From Prosapia bicincta (taxonomy: Eukaryota > Arthropoda > Insecta > Hemiptera > Cercopidae), in the NCBI GenBank assembly GCA_036971475.1, contig JBAIZL010000005.1:243880323-243944322 (forward strand): 64,000 bases of DNA, in the 5' to 3' direction. This document shows, piece by piece, positions 25,301-40,876 of the stretch (positions within the stretch are counted from its first letter, which is position 1; each line of letters begins with the position of its first letter). Made by a program: the position numbers and the translations under genes. The notes below the pieces were generated by a model. The model saw only the letters and a program-made list of their open reading frames with translations, did no database searches and had not been told where the DNA came from.

Positions 25301-25885
25301 CTGAGAATGGACACGGTGGATACAGAGAGTATGTACAGTGGATACCGAGAGAAGTAACAGTGGATACTGAGAATGGACACGGTGGATACAGAGAGTATGT
25401 ACAGTGGATACCAAGTGTGGACACAATGTATACCAAGAGGGGATACAGTGGATACCGAGAGAAGTAACAGTGGATACTGAGAATGGACTAGGTGGATACA
25501 GAGAATATGTACAGTGGATACCAAGAGTGGACACAATGCATACCAAGAGGGGATACAGTGGATACCGAGAGAAGTAACAGTGGATACTGAGAATGGACAC
25601 GGTGGATACAGAGAGTATATACAGTGGATACCAAGAGTGGACACAATGGATACCAAGAGGGGATACAGTGGATACCGAGAGAAGTAACAGTGGATACTGA
25701 GAATGGACACGGTGGATACAGAGAGTATATACTGTGGATACCGAGAGTAGATACAGTGGATACCGAGAGTAGATACAGTGGATACCAAGAGTAGATACAG
25801 TGGATACCGAGAGTAGATACAGTGGATACCGAGAGTAGATACAGTGGATACCGAGAGTAGATACAGTGGATACCGAGAGTAGATA
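22348..25885. repeat. Higher-order repeat, 1.7-1.8-kb period
   Basis: The marker CAGTAGATACCGAGAGTGG starts at 22348, 24062 and 25886. Copy A is 1714 bp and copy B is 1824 bp, a difference of 110 bp or exactly five monomers. A third, shortened copy runs from 25886 to about 26600 and has lost 88 bp (four monomers) near its start relative to copy B. A and B differ by few substitutions, so the duplication is recent. Confidence 0.9.
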
Positions 25886-26986
25886 CAGTAGATACCGAGA
25901 GTGGATACCGAGAGTAGATACAGTGGATACCGAGGTTTGATACAGTGGATAATGAGGGTAGATACAGTGCATTCGAGAATGGATAAGGTGAACGCCTAGA
26001 GTGCATACAGTGCATACTAAGAGAGGATATGGTGGATATCGAGAGGGAATACAATGGATACCTAGAATGGGCACAATACATATCGAGAGTGGATAAAGTG
26101 GACATAATGAGTGGGTTCAGTGCATACAAAGAGTGGATACAATAGACACCGAAAGTGGATAGAGAGGATAATGAGAGTGGGTAGAGTGGATATTGGAGTG
26201 GGCACAATGTATACCGAAAGTGGATACTAATATTGGATACAGGGGAAACCGAGAGAGGATTTCATATTGAGATTGGACACAATGCATACCAAGAGTAGAT
26301 ACAGTTGATACCAAAAGTAGATACAGTTGATAAAGTGAGGAGATACAGTGGATACCAGGAGTGGACACAATGCATACCAAGAGGGGATGCAGTGGATATC
26401 AGGAGTGGACACAATACATACCGAGAGTGGATAAAGTGGATAAAGTGGATACTGGTAGTAGATACAGTGGATACCAAGGGTAGATACAGTGGATACCGAG
26501 AGTAGATACAGTGGATACCGAGGTTAGATACAGTGGATAATGAGGGTAGATACAGTGCATTCGAGAATGGATACAGTGGATACGGAGAGTAGATACAGTG
26601 GATGCCAAGAGTAGATGCAATGGATACCGAGAGGGGATAGAGTCGATACCAGGAGTGGACACAGTGCATACCGAGATTAGATACAGTGGATACTGAGAGT
26701 AGATAAGTGGATACTGAGAGTAGATACAGTGGATACTGAGAGGTGATACAGTGGATACTAAGAGGGGATACAATGGATACCGGAAGTAGATACAGTAGAT
26801 ACCGAGAGGTAATACAGTGGATACCGAGAGTAGATACAATGGATACCGGAAGTAGATACAGCAGATACCGAGAGGTGGTACAGTGGATACAGAGAGGGGA
26901 TACAGTTCATACCAAGAATTGACATAATGCATACAGAGAGTGGTTACAGTGGACACCAAGAGTGATACAGTTCACACCGAGAGCGG

Positions 26987-29113
26987 TTACCTATTGCACC
27001 ACCTGACCGAACTAATAAGACTACGTATTTATTATTGGATCTATTTTCCCAACTAGTTCAGGAATAGCGGTCTGCGCCGTGGTTCTTGTTGGAATTCGTC
27101 TCATCCCAGGGGCAGGTTGGTTATGAGTTCAAGTTTTACAAGAAAACCAAAATGCTCCTATACACTGGAGCTACGGGCCATGGCATGAAGCCCTTATGCT
27201 AGTCTCCCTAACGTGACTCGCAAGTTTGAGTTTGGATTCATGGGGGCGTGGATTCGTGAACTGTTGACGCCTGGTTATCTATCTACATTAATGACTTTTG
27301 TGGCATAGAGTTAACAGCCACGTGGCTAAGAGCTTTAATTCAAAACTATGCAATAGCTAATGTATTTACTTATTTTTAGTTAGTAATTTCTTTAAACACG
27401 CAATAAGTATTATGACTTTGTTAAGTAAATGTCTGACAATGTAGATACTGCGGAGATGAAGGTATACATGGAGCGTCGCATTAGAAAGTACTATAAGATC
27501 AGGTAATCGCCTAGATTTAAACTGGTGATGAAATCAAGGGTCATTTAGAATTATCTATCATGAATGCAAATGCCTTCGGTATATATTTAGTGTAATTTCA
27601 TCGGAATCAGATGTAATTAAAGCTCGATCCCGATTTATCGTAGATTTAATGCGATCAGTGTGAAGATGGCCTGAAGGTAACTCTCACTTGATTAATGCTG
27701 CGACAAGCGACGGTTAAGCTGCATTTAATCGACGGTTACAATTGCAATGAAATGTTTTACTCTTCCAACTAACTAGGGCGAAGGTATACATTATCTGGTG
27801 ACTTGAACGATCGGAATGATTGGTTTCTGGTTGTGCAATTGAAATGACTTGTTACAGGTATGACGTTATTAGAAACACTCAATTACTTAAGTGTTTTAAA
27901 TTTTCAACACTAAAACAGTGTAAATACAACTATCTGTCTAATTAAGTAAATTTGAAATTTAGTTATATTAAAAATAATTAATTTCTTAATAAACATTGTC
28001 AGAATTTTCTAAGTTTTGGTTAAAACACGAATGTTGCCGGATTCAGAGAATTACTTGAATTTTTTAATCGTTAAGACAGCGTGAATTTAAAACTTTAAAA
28101 AAATATTTTTAGGATAATAAAACTTATTAAGATCTTCAAAAGTAGGCGTTAATAACTTTTTAATTTATGAAAACGCATGATGTAACCACCTGTTCAGAAG
28201 AAGATGCATACACTAATTGAGTTTTGATAGCCCCTAATTGGTCTTACTATGTCTTATATTCATAAGAAAATGTGTATAAACTTTATTAAAAAAGTCCCCT
28301 AGACTCGCCATTTTGTTCTAGGATGCATTCTATAAAATATTACTTTTTGCTTTTAATATGTTATTTTTTCGCAAGCTGCAAGCTGTTTTAAAGTAACTTC
28401 ATTCATAAATGCCACCTTTAACATACACTTAAATTCATAGTTCATTGGGTAATATTTAAATTTGGAATATCAACATTATTACCATATTTAATTCATTAAT
28501 TTTTTTTTAAGCATCCAATTCAAGTGTTTATTTTAGAAATTGGAAGTAACATTAATTTTCGTATTGTATTATTTTATAGGAAAATTAAAAGACTTAAAGT
28601 TTAATGTCATGTGACAATTTGTGCTAATAACATTATAAACTTCAACAATATTAAGATGGTAAGACATACAGTAGAAAAATTTATTTTTCTTGGGAACATT
28701 TCTGATGGAAATTTTGTGGATGAGAGTTTGATACTCTCTAATAAGATTTATTTTTATGGAATATCAACAAAAGTATTTGTTTTTTTACAACTTCGTCCTT
28801 TGATATCTTATCCATGCGCGTCAAAGGGTGGGAAAGGTAGGGGTTGCTAAATACTGGCTGGGCGTGGTCGTATTAATGGTTTCTAAAATTAAATCCATCA
28901 ATACAAGTCATACCAAACCTAATGGATGTCGTAACATGATGTGATAAGTGCGCTTGCACTTATTTTAAAGAGAACAATGCGTCAATTGAATAAAATGACT
29001 GTCATGAGTGCTCCATATACCCGTTTTCATATGGACAAAACTTTATTATAAAAATTAGCTGTTTTAATCCTGTAGATTTCTCTGATTTTGATCATAAAGA
29101 TTTGTTTTATAAC
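26987..29113. other. Non-coding sequence, possible conserved island
   Basis: No gene recognised. 27380-27900 is GC-richer and unique-looking with several TAAT cores (TGTAATTAAAGC, TTGATTAATGC, GCATTTAATCGACGG), compatible with a developmental enhancer or old conserved DNA. The 79-codon frame at 28611-28850 has no recognisable domain. Confidence 0.4.
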
Positions 29114-32854
<3,741 letters not shown>

Positions 32855-33219
32855 TAATTATGGTAGTCTATGTTAAACAGGCATACAATAAGGCAGCTAT
32901 TTGTATGAACAAGCGAACTCGAATCAATCGCTCTTTCCTAGCCTGTGTTAACTACTAACCGTTCGCATATTGGATATTGAATGGTTAGAAAAATGTGTTT
33001 TGTAAACTGTTTTTATGTTTTAATTAGAATTATGTCATAGTCTATTCTAATTTAAAAATAAAAAAAAATTACAAAACACATTTTTCTAACCATTCAATGT
33101 CCAATATGCGAACGGTTAGTAGTTAACACAGGCTAGGAAAGAGCGGCTGATTCGAGTTCGCTTGTTCATACAAATAGCTGCCTTATTGTATGCCTGTTTA
33201 ACATAGACTACCATAATTA
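32855..33219. repeat. Long inverted repeat, 150-bp arms
   Basis: Arms at 32855-33004 and 33069-33219 are inverted copies with only about four or five differences, separated by 64 bases. The phrase TTAGAATTATGTCATAGTCTA occurs both in the spacer (33021-33045) and directly after the right arm (33214-33238), giving a 25-bp direct repeat. The arms contain no coding sequence that I recognise. Single-stranded, this would form a very stable hairpin. Confidence 0.93.
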
Positions 33220-33238
33220 GAATTATGTCATAGTCTAT

Positions 33239-33458
33239 GCGCACCTTCGTCGCATTGGTCTGGCGGACACGGATCGGTGCCCCTTGTGCCAAACAGGAAA
33301 GATGGATGGAGACCACCTTCCTGCCTGCCCACAGCTCGAAGCATACAATAGCGACCCAAAAACCAGACTCTCCAAGCTCTACTGGTCTGGACGATGCAAG
33401 ATGGTCGAGTTACAAAGGGCAGGCGTTGGATAAAGTACAGTAAAGTAAAGTAAGTATA
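33239..33458 (+). mobile_element. 5'-truncated non-LTR retrotransposon (LINE) 3' end
   Basis: A 64-codon frame (33239-33433) ends in a stop and reads AHLRRIGLADTDRCPLCQTG, KMDGDHLPACPQL, then LYWSGRCKMV. This is the C-terminal zinc-knuckle segment of jockey/I/R1-type LINE reverse transcriptases (HLxRxGL...CPLC...MDxxHLxxCPxL...YWxAR). A short AGTAAAGTAAAGTAA tail follows. The 11-bp sequence TCATAGTCTAT flanks the insertion on both sides (33228-33238 and 33459-33469) as a target-site duplication, so both ends are defined. It is a very short, dead-on-arrival insertion placed beside the long inverted repeat. Confidence 0.88.
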
Positions 33459-33469
33459 TCATAGTCTAT

Positions 33470-36452
33470 TTCGTAAAAGTCGTCACTGCTACGACAAAGA
33501 CTAAATACTCTTTATAAGAGGTGATTACAATGAAAGATTTCTGATGCTTACATCTTTGGTTCAAAATCTTTACAACCCTAAAATATTTTTAAAAAATAAT
33601 ATTTTTTAAAGCATAATTTAAGAATTCAAAGGTAACTTTTAAACTGATTTATCAGATTTTATTTAGAAATTCCTCTCAAATGCCTTAAAAAACAAACTTT
33701 AAAATAAATTAAAAACAGGGTTCAGCTCTGAACAATTTAATTATCGAATCCGAACGTAAGCTTCGTTTTATATTCCTATATAAATTCAATACAATCAAGG
33801 CCAATTAATACAAATCCACATCAATTACAACATCAAGAAATATATATCCAACTAACGAATCACGGCCTCTCTAACAAGTCATATATTTCTATCCTTAATA
33901 TCGATTCCCACTTGTAGACCCCTCCCAAGGCGCCACCGTCCGTTCGAAGCGATCTAAAGCACGAATTTACATAAATATTTTGTTTATGTGAACACTTATT
34001 AAGTCAAATCCATCGAATTGATTGCTAAACGAAACAGAATAGTTGTTTGTATCTGCCTTTACTTGAAGAAATTATTCAAATATTCTGTTAACTCCAATCC
34101 AGTAGCTGGACTAACAAGAGGCAAAACTCGCCAGTTATGGAAATAATTCCGAGACAAATCTAAATTTGTTAGCATTAGGGTTTAATTCTGTTAGGGATAT
34201 TTATTGTCTACCTTCACGGAGATGCCTTGGGATAATGTATAGCTTAATTAGAACCTTTTTGGGAATTGATTTTGATTTCTGTTGAATAATTATTTTTCGG
34301 TTTTACGTATTTATTTTCTTTAATAAATATGGTAATTCTTCAGGCTAGAATATATTCAGTAAATGGTTTTTTTGTGTGTTTTTTTTATAAACGTAAGCTT
34401 AGAGACTTTCTGAATACGTCGGTTAATAAATTTAATTTGCATCTTTCTTTTTACTGGATTTAACGAGAAAACAAAGCAGTCGCCGATTTATTTAATACGT
34501 AGGTTTAGAGCGATTCGGAAGGATAGGAAAAGTTGGGAATAATTTTTAGACCAAGGTAGAACAAAAACCCTCTGGTAGATAATAGGGGTCCTCGCCTCTT
34601 GTACTGGGTCGCTTACCCTAACTAGACGTACTCTCTATCGGGGTCGAGCTGAGATGTTTTTTTTTTTGTAAAAATTCCCTTCTAAGATGAAGGACAAGGA
34701 AGGGCAGGTGTGATCTAGTAGATTGGTTAAGGGATGGGGACAGCGGAGGTACCTATTCGAAATGAGGGGTTTATGACTATGACCGTACAGCATCGTTTAC
34801 CTGCTCAACACGGATTAAGAGAGCAACTAGAAATTATACAATGTAATAATAAAATAACAATCACAATAGAAAAAAAAATATTACTAGTTTAATATAATTT
34901 TTAATAGTTTTGGTGGTTACTTGACCAATCAAAAGCTACCCTAAAACGACTTCAATTTTTGGTTTTAAATTTAAAGTAAACCAAATGCTGTCTTTAAGTG
35001 CAGGATTTCATGTGTGTGTGTAATCACTTATAATTAAATATTTCTTATTTTGAAATAGATGCCTATTAGCATCAAGAGAGTTAAATCTGTATCTGCTATT
35101 CCGAGAAAGATGCTGGTATGCACTTTTTCACATATTACAGGAGATTGACAAACTATTTCAAGAAATGTAGCCGTTGAATAGACAAATAGTCAATGTTTTT
35201 ATACAATTTCAGTTTGAAAATAGTAAAACTTTTACCCTCCACTTGTTTGGTTTCATTATCAAAACGTATTATTTCAAAGTAATAAATCTCTGAAGCTAAC
35301 ACAAAATATATATATATCACATTTTATAGCTGTAGCTCGTTAGTCGGAAATAAAACTCAGTTCTCTAGGCAATTAAATCCATTTTCCTGAATTATACCTG
35401 TTCGATCATAAAAACATTATTTAAATAAAACGATTAAATAGAAAATTTGAACAGTTTGTTACTATATGAGATATTCATATCGAAATATCACCTTCACATT
35501 GACACTCTAGCGATATTTAGGTGCTTCTTCAGTTTTGAGAATTTTCTTCTTTATATGTGTTCACTATTGCTAGCGCGGAAGTTATGGAGCTAAGGGTGAA
35601 CCGGGTTCCCTGCTACTCTCAATTCTTCATAGAATGATCAGCTGAGTTTACTGTGTTTCATAAGGTTGCATCTTCTTTTAGTTCTTATTTCCTCTCTCTT
35701 CCGCCTTACATAACCAACGCATTACTTAAAGTTGGAAATACAGCCGGTCCAAAATATAATTTGGAAGTACATATAGACCTACATTTCAAAGACCTCAACA
35801 TTTCTGTTAGATATTGTCACATTGTTCATCCCTTTACTCCATAGGTTAGAGCCGGGAATACATAATTAGAAAGTTTGACTTTAGAGGTAGAGTTAAGCTG
35901 AAGTATATTTGCACTTTAAGTTTACTGATCGACGTTACCTTATTCTCTCTTTTTTCCCATCGTTCCCAGGTGTATTACTCTTATTTGCCTATTACTAACT
36001 GTTATTCTCTTCATAAACGTACATACCATTCATATTGGTAGCACATTTAGAGGCCATGTGCATGTGTTGAACCCGGTGGGTTTTATCATTAAGTAATCCT
36101 GGTACACTTCTTTGCAATCCATCTTTCAGGCGCGTTACGTGAAGCAAAGTGGCGAGCAGTACGCACGTATTCGTTCCCAGGGCGCTTTGCACCACGTAGT
36201 GCGATCCGTCTGGTATTGCGCATCGTATTGCGTCTTTGATTATTTTTCTAATTGTTAGCCTTCAGTATAATTTGCCTCAGTAGCTGATCCATGAAAGTGT
36301 TTCTGTGGTTATTAAAGCCAAGAAGGTAAGCCATGTTTGTCTCTTGTATTGGAAAAATTTAAACAACGATATTGTCTATTCCACTTGACGTTTTGCGTTT
36401 AACTACGTTTAATGGTGGTTAATTTCTTGGTGAGGTAATCGATGAGACGGTA

Positions 36453-36455
<3 letters not shown>
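33470..36455. other. Non-coding sequence, candidate SINE head, no gene confirmed
   Basis: 34709-34775 resembles a tRNA-derived SINE head: GTGATCTAGTAGATTGG as a candidate A box and TATTCGAAATG as a weak B box about 47 bases later. 36050-36240 is GC-rich and holds a 66-codon minus-strand frame without recognisable domains. The remainder is AT-rich and unassigned. Confidence 0.35.
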
Positions 36456-36808
<353 letters not shown>

Positions 36809-36809
<1 letters not shown>

Positions 36810-38078
36810 GAATTTATGGATCCTATTATTATATAATAACATTACCATATGGGCCGTAAAATTTACATCTCGGTTAAACTGATATTTTCATCCATCTTTA
36901 TACAGTACTTACAATCATCCGCGATTTGGCGAGTAATCGAGAGTTGTATGCAAAATCGACTTTCCCCGAGTTAATTGCTCAGGCAAGCCGGTAATGACGG
37001 TAGCGATGCTCGAAATCCGCTGCACCTATTGCAATTTAATCTGATGTAGCGGTTAATTATCGAACGCACTTCGCACAACACGCCAAGACTGCTTCTAATA
37101 GAGATATTAATTATTTGTTCATACAATTAATTATTTGCTCAAGAGGCAAACGATCAGTGAACGGTCCGGGAATGTGCTGCTGGAACCTTTATGATAATAT
37201 ACCATCATAGCCTCATTAATACTTACGTTTTCAATTGCATCTCGGACGCAGATATTTTCGTAAAAATAACTTATATGTAGATCATGAGCAATTAAAAATT
37301 ACAGAGATTATGAGTAGATACTTTTTGAAATTTTTAAATTATTAGTCAGAATTTAAACAGACAGAATGTAGATAACTTTAGTTTAAACCTAATTTGAGAA
37401 TAAATATAATGAAACAATTAAATGTAAATATTTGTATGAAGTATATTTAAATATTTTTTTACTTTATGTAACTAAACTCTCTTCTTTAGCTGATAATAAA
37501 TTGGAGTTATTCATTAAAAAAGTTTTAAAATAATTTGGTTCATTCCTACTTTTATTTTCAAAGAGACTAAAAATACAAAATACAAGTAAAACTTTTACGA
37601 TTTATATTAAAATGATTAATGTAGTATTATACTTATCTGTACTATAGGTATTTCCCCTCGAAAATAAAGGTTGACTGAGTGATCTAGTGAGTAGGCTCAG
37701 GACTAGTGTCACCTTATCCTGTGCAACATGTACAGAACTACTCTGGTCCTGCTTTCAGTCTGACGGAACTAAAGTAGTTTACGAGCTTTACCACAATCAC
37801 ATCGCCTCAACTTCTGCCGGGTCAAATGTAGTGAAAGAATTGAGTTTTGTAGAATAGTCGCTTAACCTTCCTAGAATCCGTATGACTCATGTTAGAAGCC
37901 TACCCCGTCTTATGAACCCACGTGGATGACATAAAAGGAGTGATTATTATAGTTATCACGTTTTTAATATAATTAAAATAAAATTGTTTTGATAACTATA
38001 TTTAATAATTTAGTAAAGTAGAATTCAAAGTATTGTTCTTTACTAGATTTAATTTTAATTAATAAATAGTTACACAAA
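36809..38078. other. Non-coding sequence, possible conserved island
   Basis: 36905-37200 is GC-richer and unique-looking, with ATTAATTATTTG repeated twice within 30 bases and several GGTTAATTATC-type words, compatible with an enhancer. 37660-37930 is also GC-richer and starts GACTGAGTGATCTAGTGAG, similar to the possible SINE head at 34709. No gene is seen. Confidence 0.35.

Positions 38079-38112
<34 letters not shown>
38079..38112. repeat. (CT)n-(AT)n microsatellite
   Basis: About ten CT units pass into about seven AT units, some 30 bases upstream of a PLE fragment whose other end also meets (TA)n. Confidence 0.9.
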
Positions 38113-38141
38113 TAAATATGGTGCTATGTTTTCTTGTATAT

Positions 38142-38455
38142 ATAGTTAATAAATTCAAATTTGAAACATTGGAAATTTATAAGCATAAAGTTAAAGACAA
38201 AATAATTGATGAACAAATTCAAGTGAGATCAAGGCACCAAACTATTTATAAAGTCATTGATGTTATAGAAAAATTTACATAAAGTGCAATACTTATAAAC
38301 ATATGATTCTTTGTAGTACATATGATTTAATTTTGTAAAAGTATTTTATTAGATAATTTTTTTCCTGAAGATGCTGATACTATTTTATCGTCGGAAAGCT
38401 TTGAATAAATATATTCATTAAAAGTATTCTTGTTTTTCAAATATTTTTAATTTAT

Positions 38456-38457
<2 letters not shown>
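38142..38457 (+). mobile_element. Penelope-like element, 3' fragment
   Basis: 38142-38282 reads VNKFKFETLEIYKHKVKDK, IIDEQIQVRSRHQTIYKVI, DVIEKFT and a stop. It matches the C-terminal end of the PLE endonuclease, as in FEIYNYSNNN/LIKERIQIHSKF at 11.8 kb. About 80 bases later comes the terminus: CTGAAGA (38365-38371), a GATA/TATC hairpin, GGAAAGCTTTGAATAAAT and AAAAGTATTCTTG, then (TA)n at 38458. It is 5'-truncated just after a (CT)n(AT)n tract. It represents a second, diverged family with the same terminal plan. Confidence 0.82.
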
Positions 38458-38521
<64 letters not shown>

Positions 38522-38529
38522 CCTAACAT

Positions 38530-38581
<52 letters not shown>
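38458..38581. repeat. Two (TA)n tracts around a 13-base island
   Basis: TA tracts at 38458-38517 and 38531-38581 are separated by AAACCCTAACATC. The first follows the PLE terminus; the second ends in a TTTA tetranucleotide run. Confidence 0.95.
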
Positions 38582-38585
<4 letters not shown>

Positions 38586-39729
38586 TTATTTATTTATTTA
38601 TAGAAATGGTTTCTAATTGTTTATTAGATAAATCAAATTATATTAAAATATTTTATAATAAATTCCTCGCCTTTTGTAGATTGGCTCATGATATGTTATC
38701 AATGATAGTATGTGCATTCACATCCATATGACAGTCGTGGGTTTTCTGTGATTCTCAATTTTCCATTCATAGTCATAAAGTATTAGGTTTTTTTTAAAAC
38801 AGAAGTCATTGGCTTAAATGGATGGTGTCAAGGCTTATTAAATCAATCACAAAACACACGTTTTGCAAATCTATATTCTCTATCATTCATATGAAATTAT
38901 TTATTTTATGTAGTAGAGAGTTTCTAGAAACTATAAAACAATTAAAAACTTAAATGTTTATACTGCCTATAATTTATTATAATCATAATATAGACATATT
39001 CTATTGTTATATTTAGTCGTACCGTCATTTATTACATATGACAAGCCTTACATTGGTAGCAATTACAAATGTTAAGCGATACAATGGAGTATATGATAAA
39101 CGAAATATTCTCCTAACCGTAGGTCTATCATAACCGTAACTGTACCACTAATAATTTACAATATCTGTAATTAAACATAATTAGCTAGTTTTATTCTCTT
39201 TTGGCATTATATATGCATGCGTATTGCGTTGCAACGTCAAAGTATGTATTTTCCGAACTCAGTCGTATATATTTTATTTTTTCATCAGTCGCCATATATT
39301 TTTATTTCCTATCTAGGCGATTTATACCAATTGGAAAACTTTCTATCAAACTGTAAATAGTTCCGGTATAAGCGGATATTCTACTTAAAATTGAGTAAAA
39401 TACACTGAAATTCTGCTTCCACTTGGGTTTTTTCCTCGTGCTATATTTTCTTATCTTGTATTACACATTACCACTTAGTGTGTTGATAACTCTACATAGA
39501 ACCTACACGTTTTTATTATTTGAGATTAAACATTGTAATGTGTGTTTCAATAAAACATGTGTTTCTCATAAATGAGTATATTACTATGTATTGTACAGGC
39601 TAAGTTTTATTTCAATTTAGATGTGTTTTCTCCTCCAACTATTGTAGCAAATGTTTTAAACTCGTTTAAAATTTTTTGAGAACTAAAATTTATACATTGT
39701 TAAATGTCTTCTATTAGCTCACAGTCTCT

Positions 39730-39790
<61 letters not shown>

Positions 39791-40645
39791 CATATAAATA
39801 TATCTTTTACAAATTTTCAATCGGTAATACAATACGTTTTTATTCATTCAATCAAGTTCAAATACATTTTCCTACCCTGTAGTGGATGACATTTGATGTC
39901 AATACAGTTTTTAAGTATTTATTCATTAATTGAAACTTAATAAAGCTGATGTCTCGGTCAAAATCGAACTGAATCGAACATGCTTGAAATCAGCACTTTT
40001 TCATTGAGCCAACTTTCCAATATTTAAAATTCTAATACGTTATGAGTTATGTATGAAATTATAAGAGAAAGGTTACTTGCAATAATGAAACATTACAAGA
40101 GATGGATAGAATGAGAAATTATAGATCACCATCAGCTTCATGAATTAGTAACGAATAAATTAAGCGAATAAATACTGTAATATGAAACAAAATTAATAGT
40201 GCAACAGAGAGGAAAATGGAAAATTGCAAGGAAATTTGATTTCTATTTCAGGAATTAATATTGTGATTCTGCCATGTATATTTACATATTTATATTAATT
40301 GCAATTATAAATAAAAAGTAATTAAATTATTATTTCTCTGTTGACCTAAGTAGGAATTGACTTTAATAACATTTTGTTTTCGTATTACTTGTTATTTAAT
40401 ACTTCTTTATTTGTTTGTCTTTAAATACGACCCTTCTTAATTTTTTTTAGGCTTATTCGTATTAAAAAACATATTAAAAAACACAAGTTGGATTATAACT
40501 TTCTGAGTGAACTAGAACTTTGTGCCACTCCAAAGGCATTTGTTATAAATGTTTCACTGGTAGATTTTATTGTTTTAAAATAAATGATTCAAGGTTAATA
40601 AAGAAAAATTACTGTGAATATATTTTACTGTATTTCTATAAATAC
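38582..40645. other. Non-coding sequence with (TA)n and a candidate SINE head
   Basis: (TA)25 lies at 39735-39784. The minus strand of 39950-40020 reads TTGGCTCAATGA ... GTTCGATTCAGTTCGATTTT, resembling the A and B boxes of a tRNA-derived SINE. No gene is seen. Confidence 0.35.
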
Positions 40646-40876
40646 ATCAAATAAAAGACGTACAACTCACAAATTGTTCATTTATTGACTCATACATGTT
40701 TCACTGACAACGTCATCATTATCGGTTAGTGTTGCTACTACAAACTCTAACTTACAACTCAAACTAGAGTTTGTAGTAACAACACTCACTGAAGATGATG
40801 CTGACTTTGACATTGAAACGTGTAAGTTTCGATAAATGATTAGTTGGTGAGATTTGTGTACGTTTTTTTATTTGAT
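40646..40876. repeat. Palindrome with about 100-bp imperfect arms
   Basis: Arms at about 40646-40748 and 40766-40876 are inverted copies with scattered differences around a 17-base centre. The right arm contains CACTGAAGATGATGCTG ... CATTGAAACGTG, matching the CTGANGA ... GAAAC plan of the PLE termini; the left arm carries the complement. The outer ends read ATCAAATAAAAGACGTAC and its inverse. Confidence 0.85.

Larger units (their letters stand above)
19853..26986. repeat. 7.1-kb minisatellite of a 22-bp unit
   Basis: Degenerate tandem repeats of a 22-bp unit built from two related 11-bp halves, GTGGATACCGA and GAGTAGATACA, give roughly 320 units. Variants include GTGGACACAATGCATACC, AGAAGTAACA and GAATGGACACG. 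No transposon ends or genes lie inside. The minus strand of the unit contains no stop codon, and because 22 is not a multiple of 3 the three minus-strand frames read the same cyclic 22-residue peptide (beginning GIHCIYSRYPLYLL). This explains the many long overlapping minus-strand open frames (up to 564 codons) without any need for a gene. Confidence 0.95.

Noticed and set aside
19824..26959. Many long overlapping open frames (up to 564 codons) with Tyr/Ser/Leu/Cys repeats
   Set aside because: They follow from a 22-bp unit with no stop codon on the minus strand; all three frames read the same cyclic peptide, so openness is not evidence of coding.
19853..26986. Centromere core
   Set aside because: Higher-order structure is suggestive, but a 7-kb array flanked by ordinary interspersed sequence is more simply a large minisatellite; copy number elsewhere is unknown.
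33237..33443. 68-codon plus-strand frame starting MRTFVALVWRTRIG
   Set aside because: It is a shifted frame over the LINE C-terminal segment, whose correct frame reads HLRRIGLADTDRCPLC.
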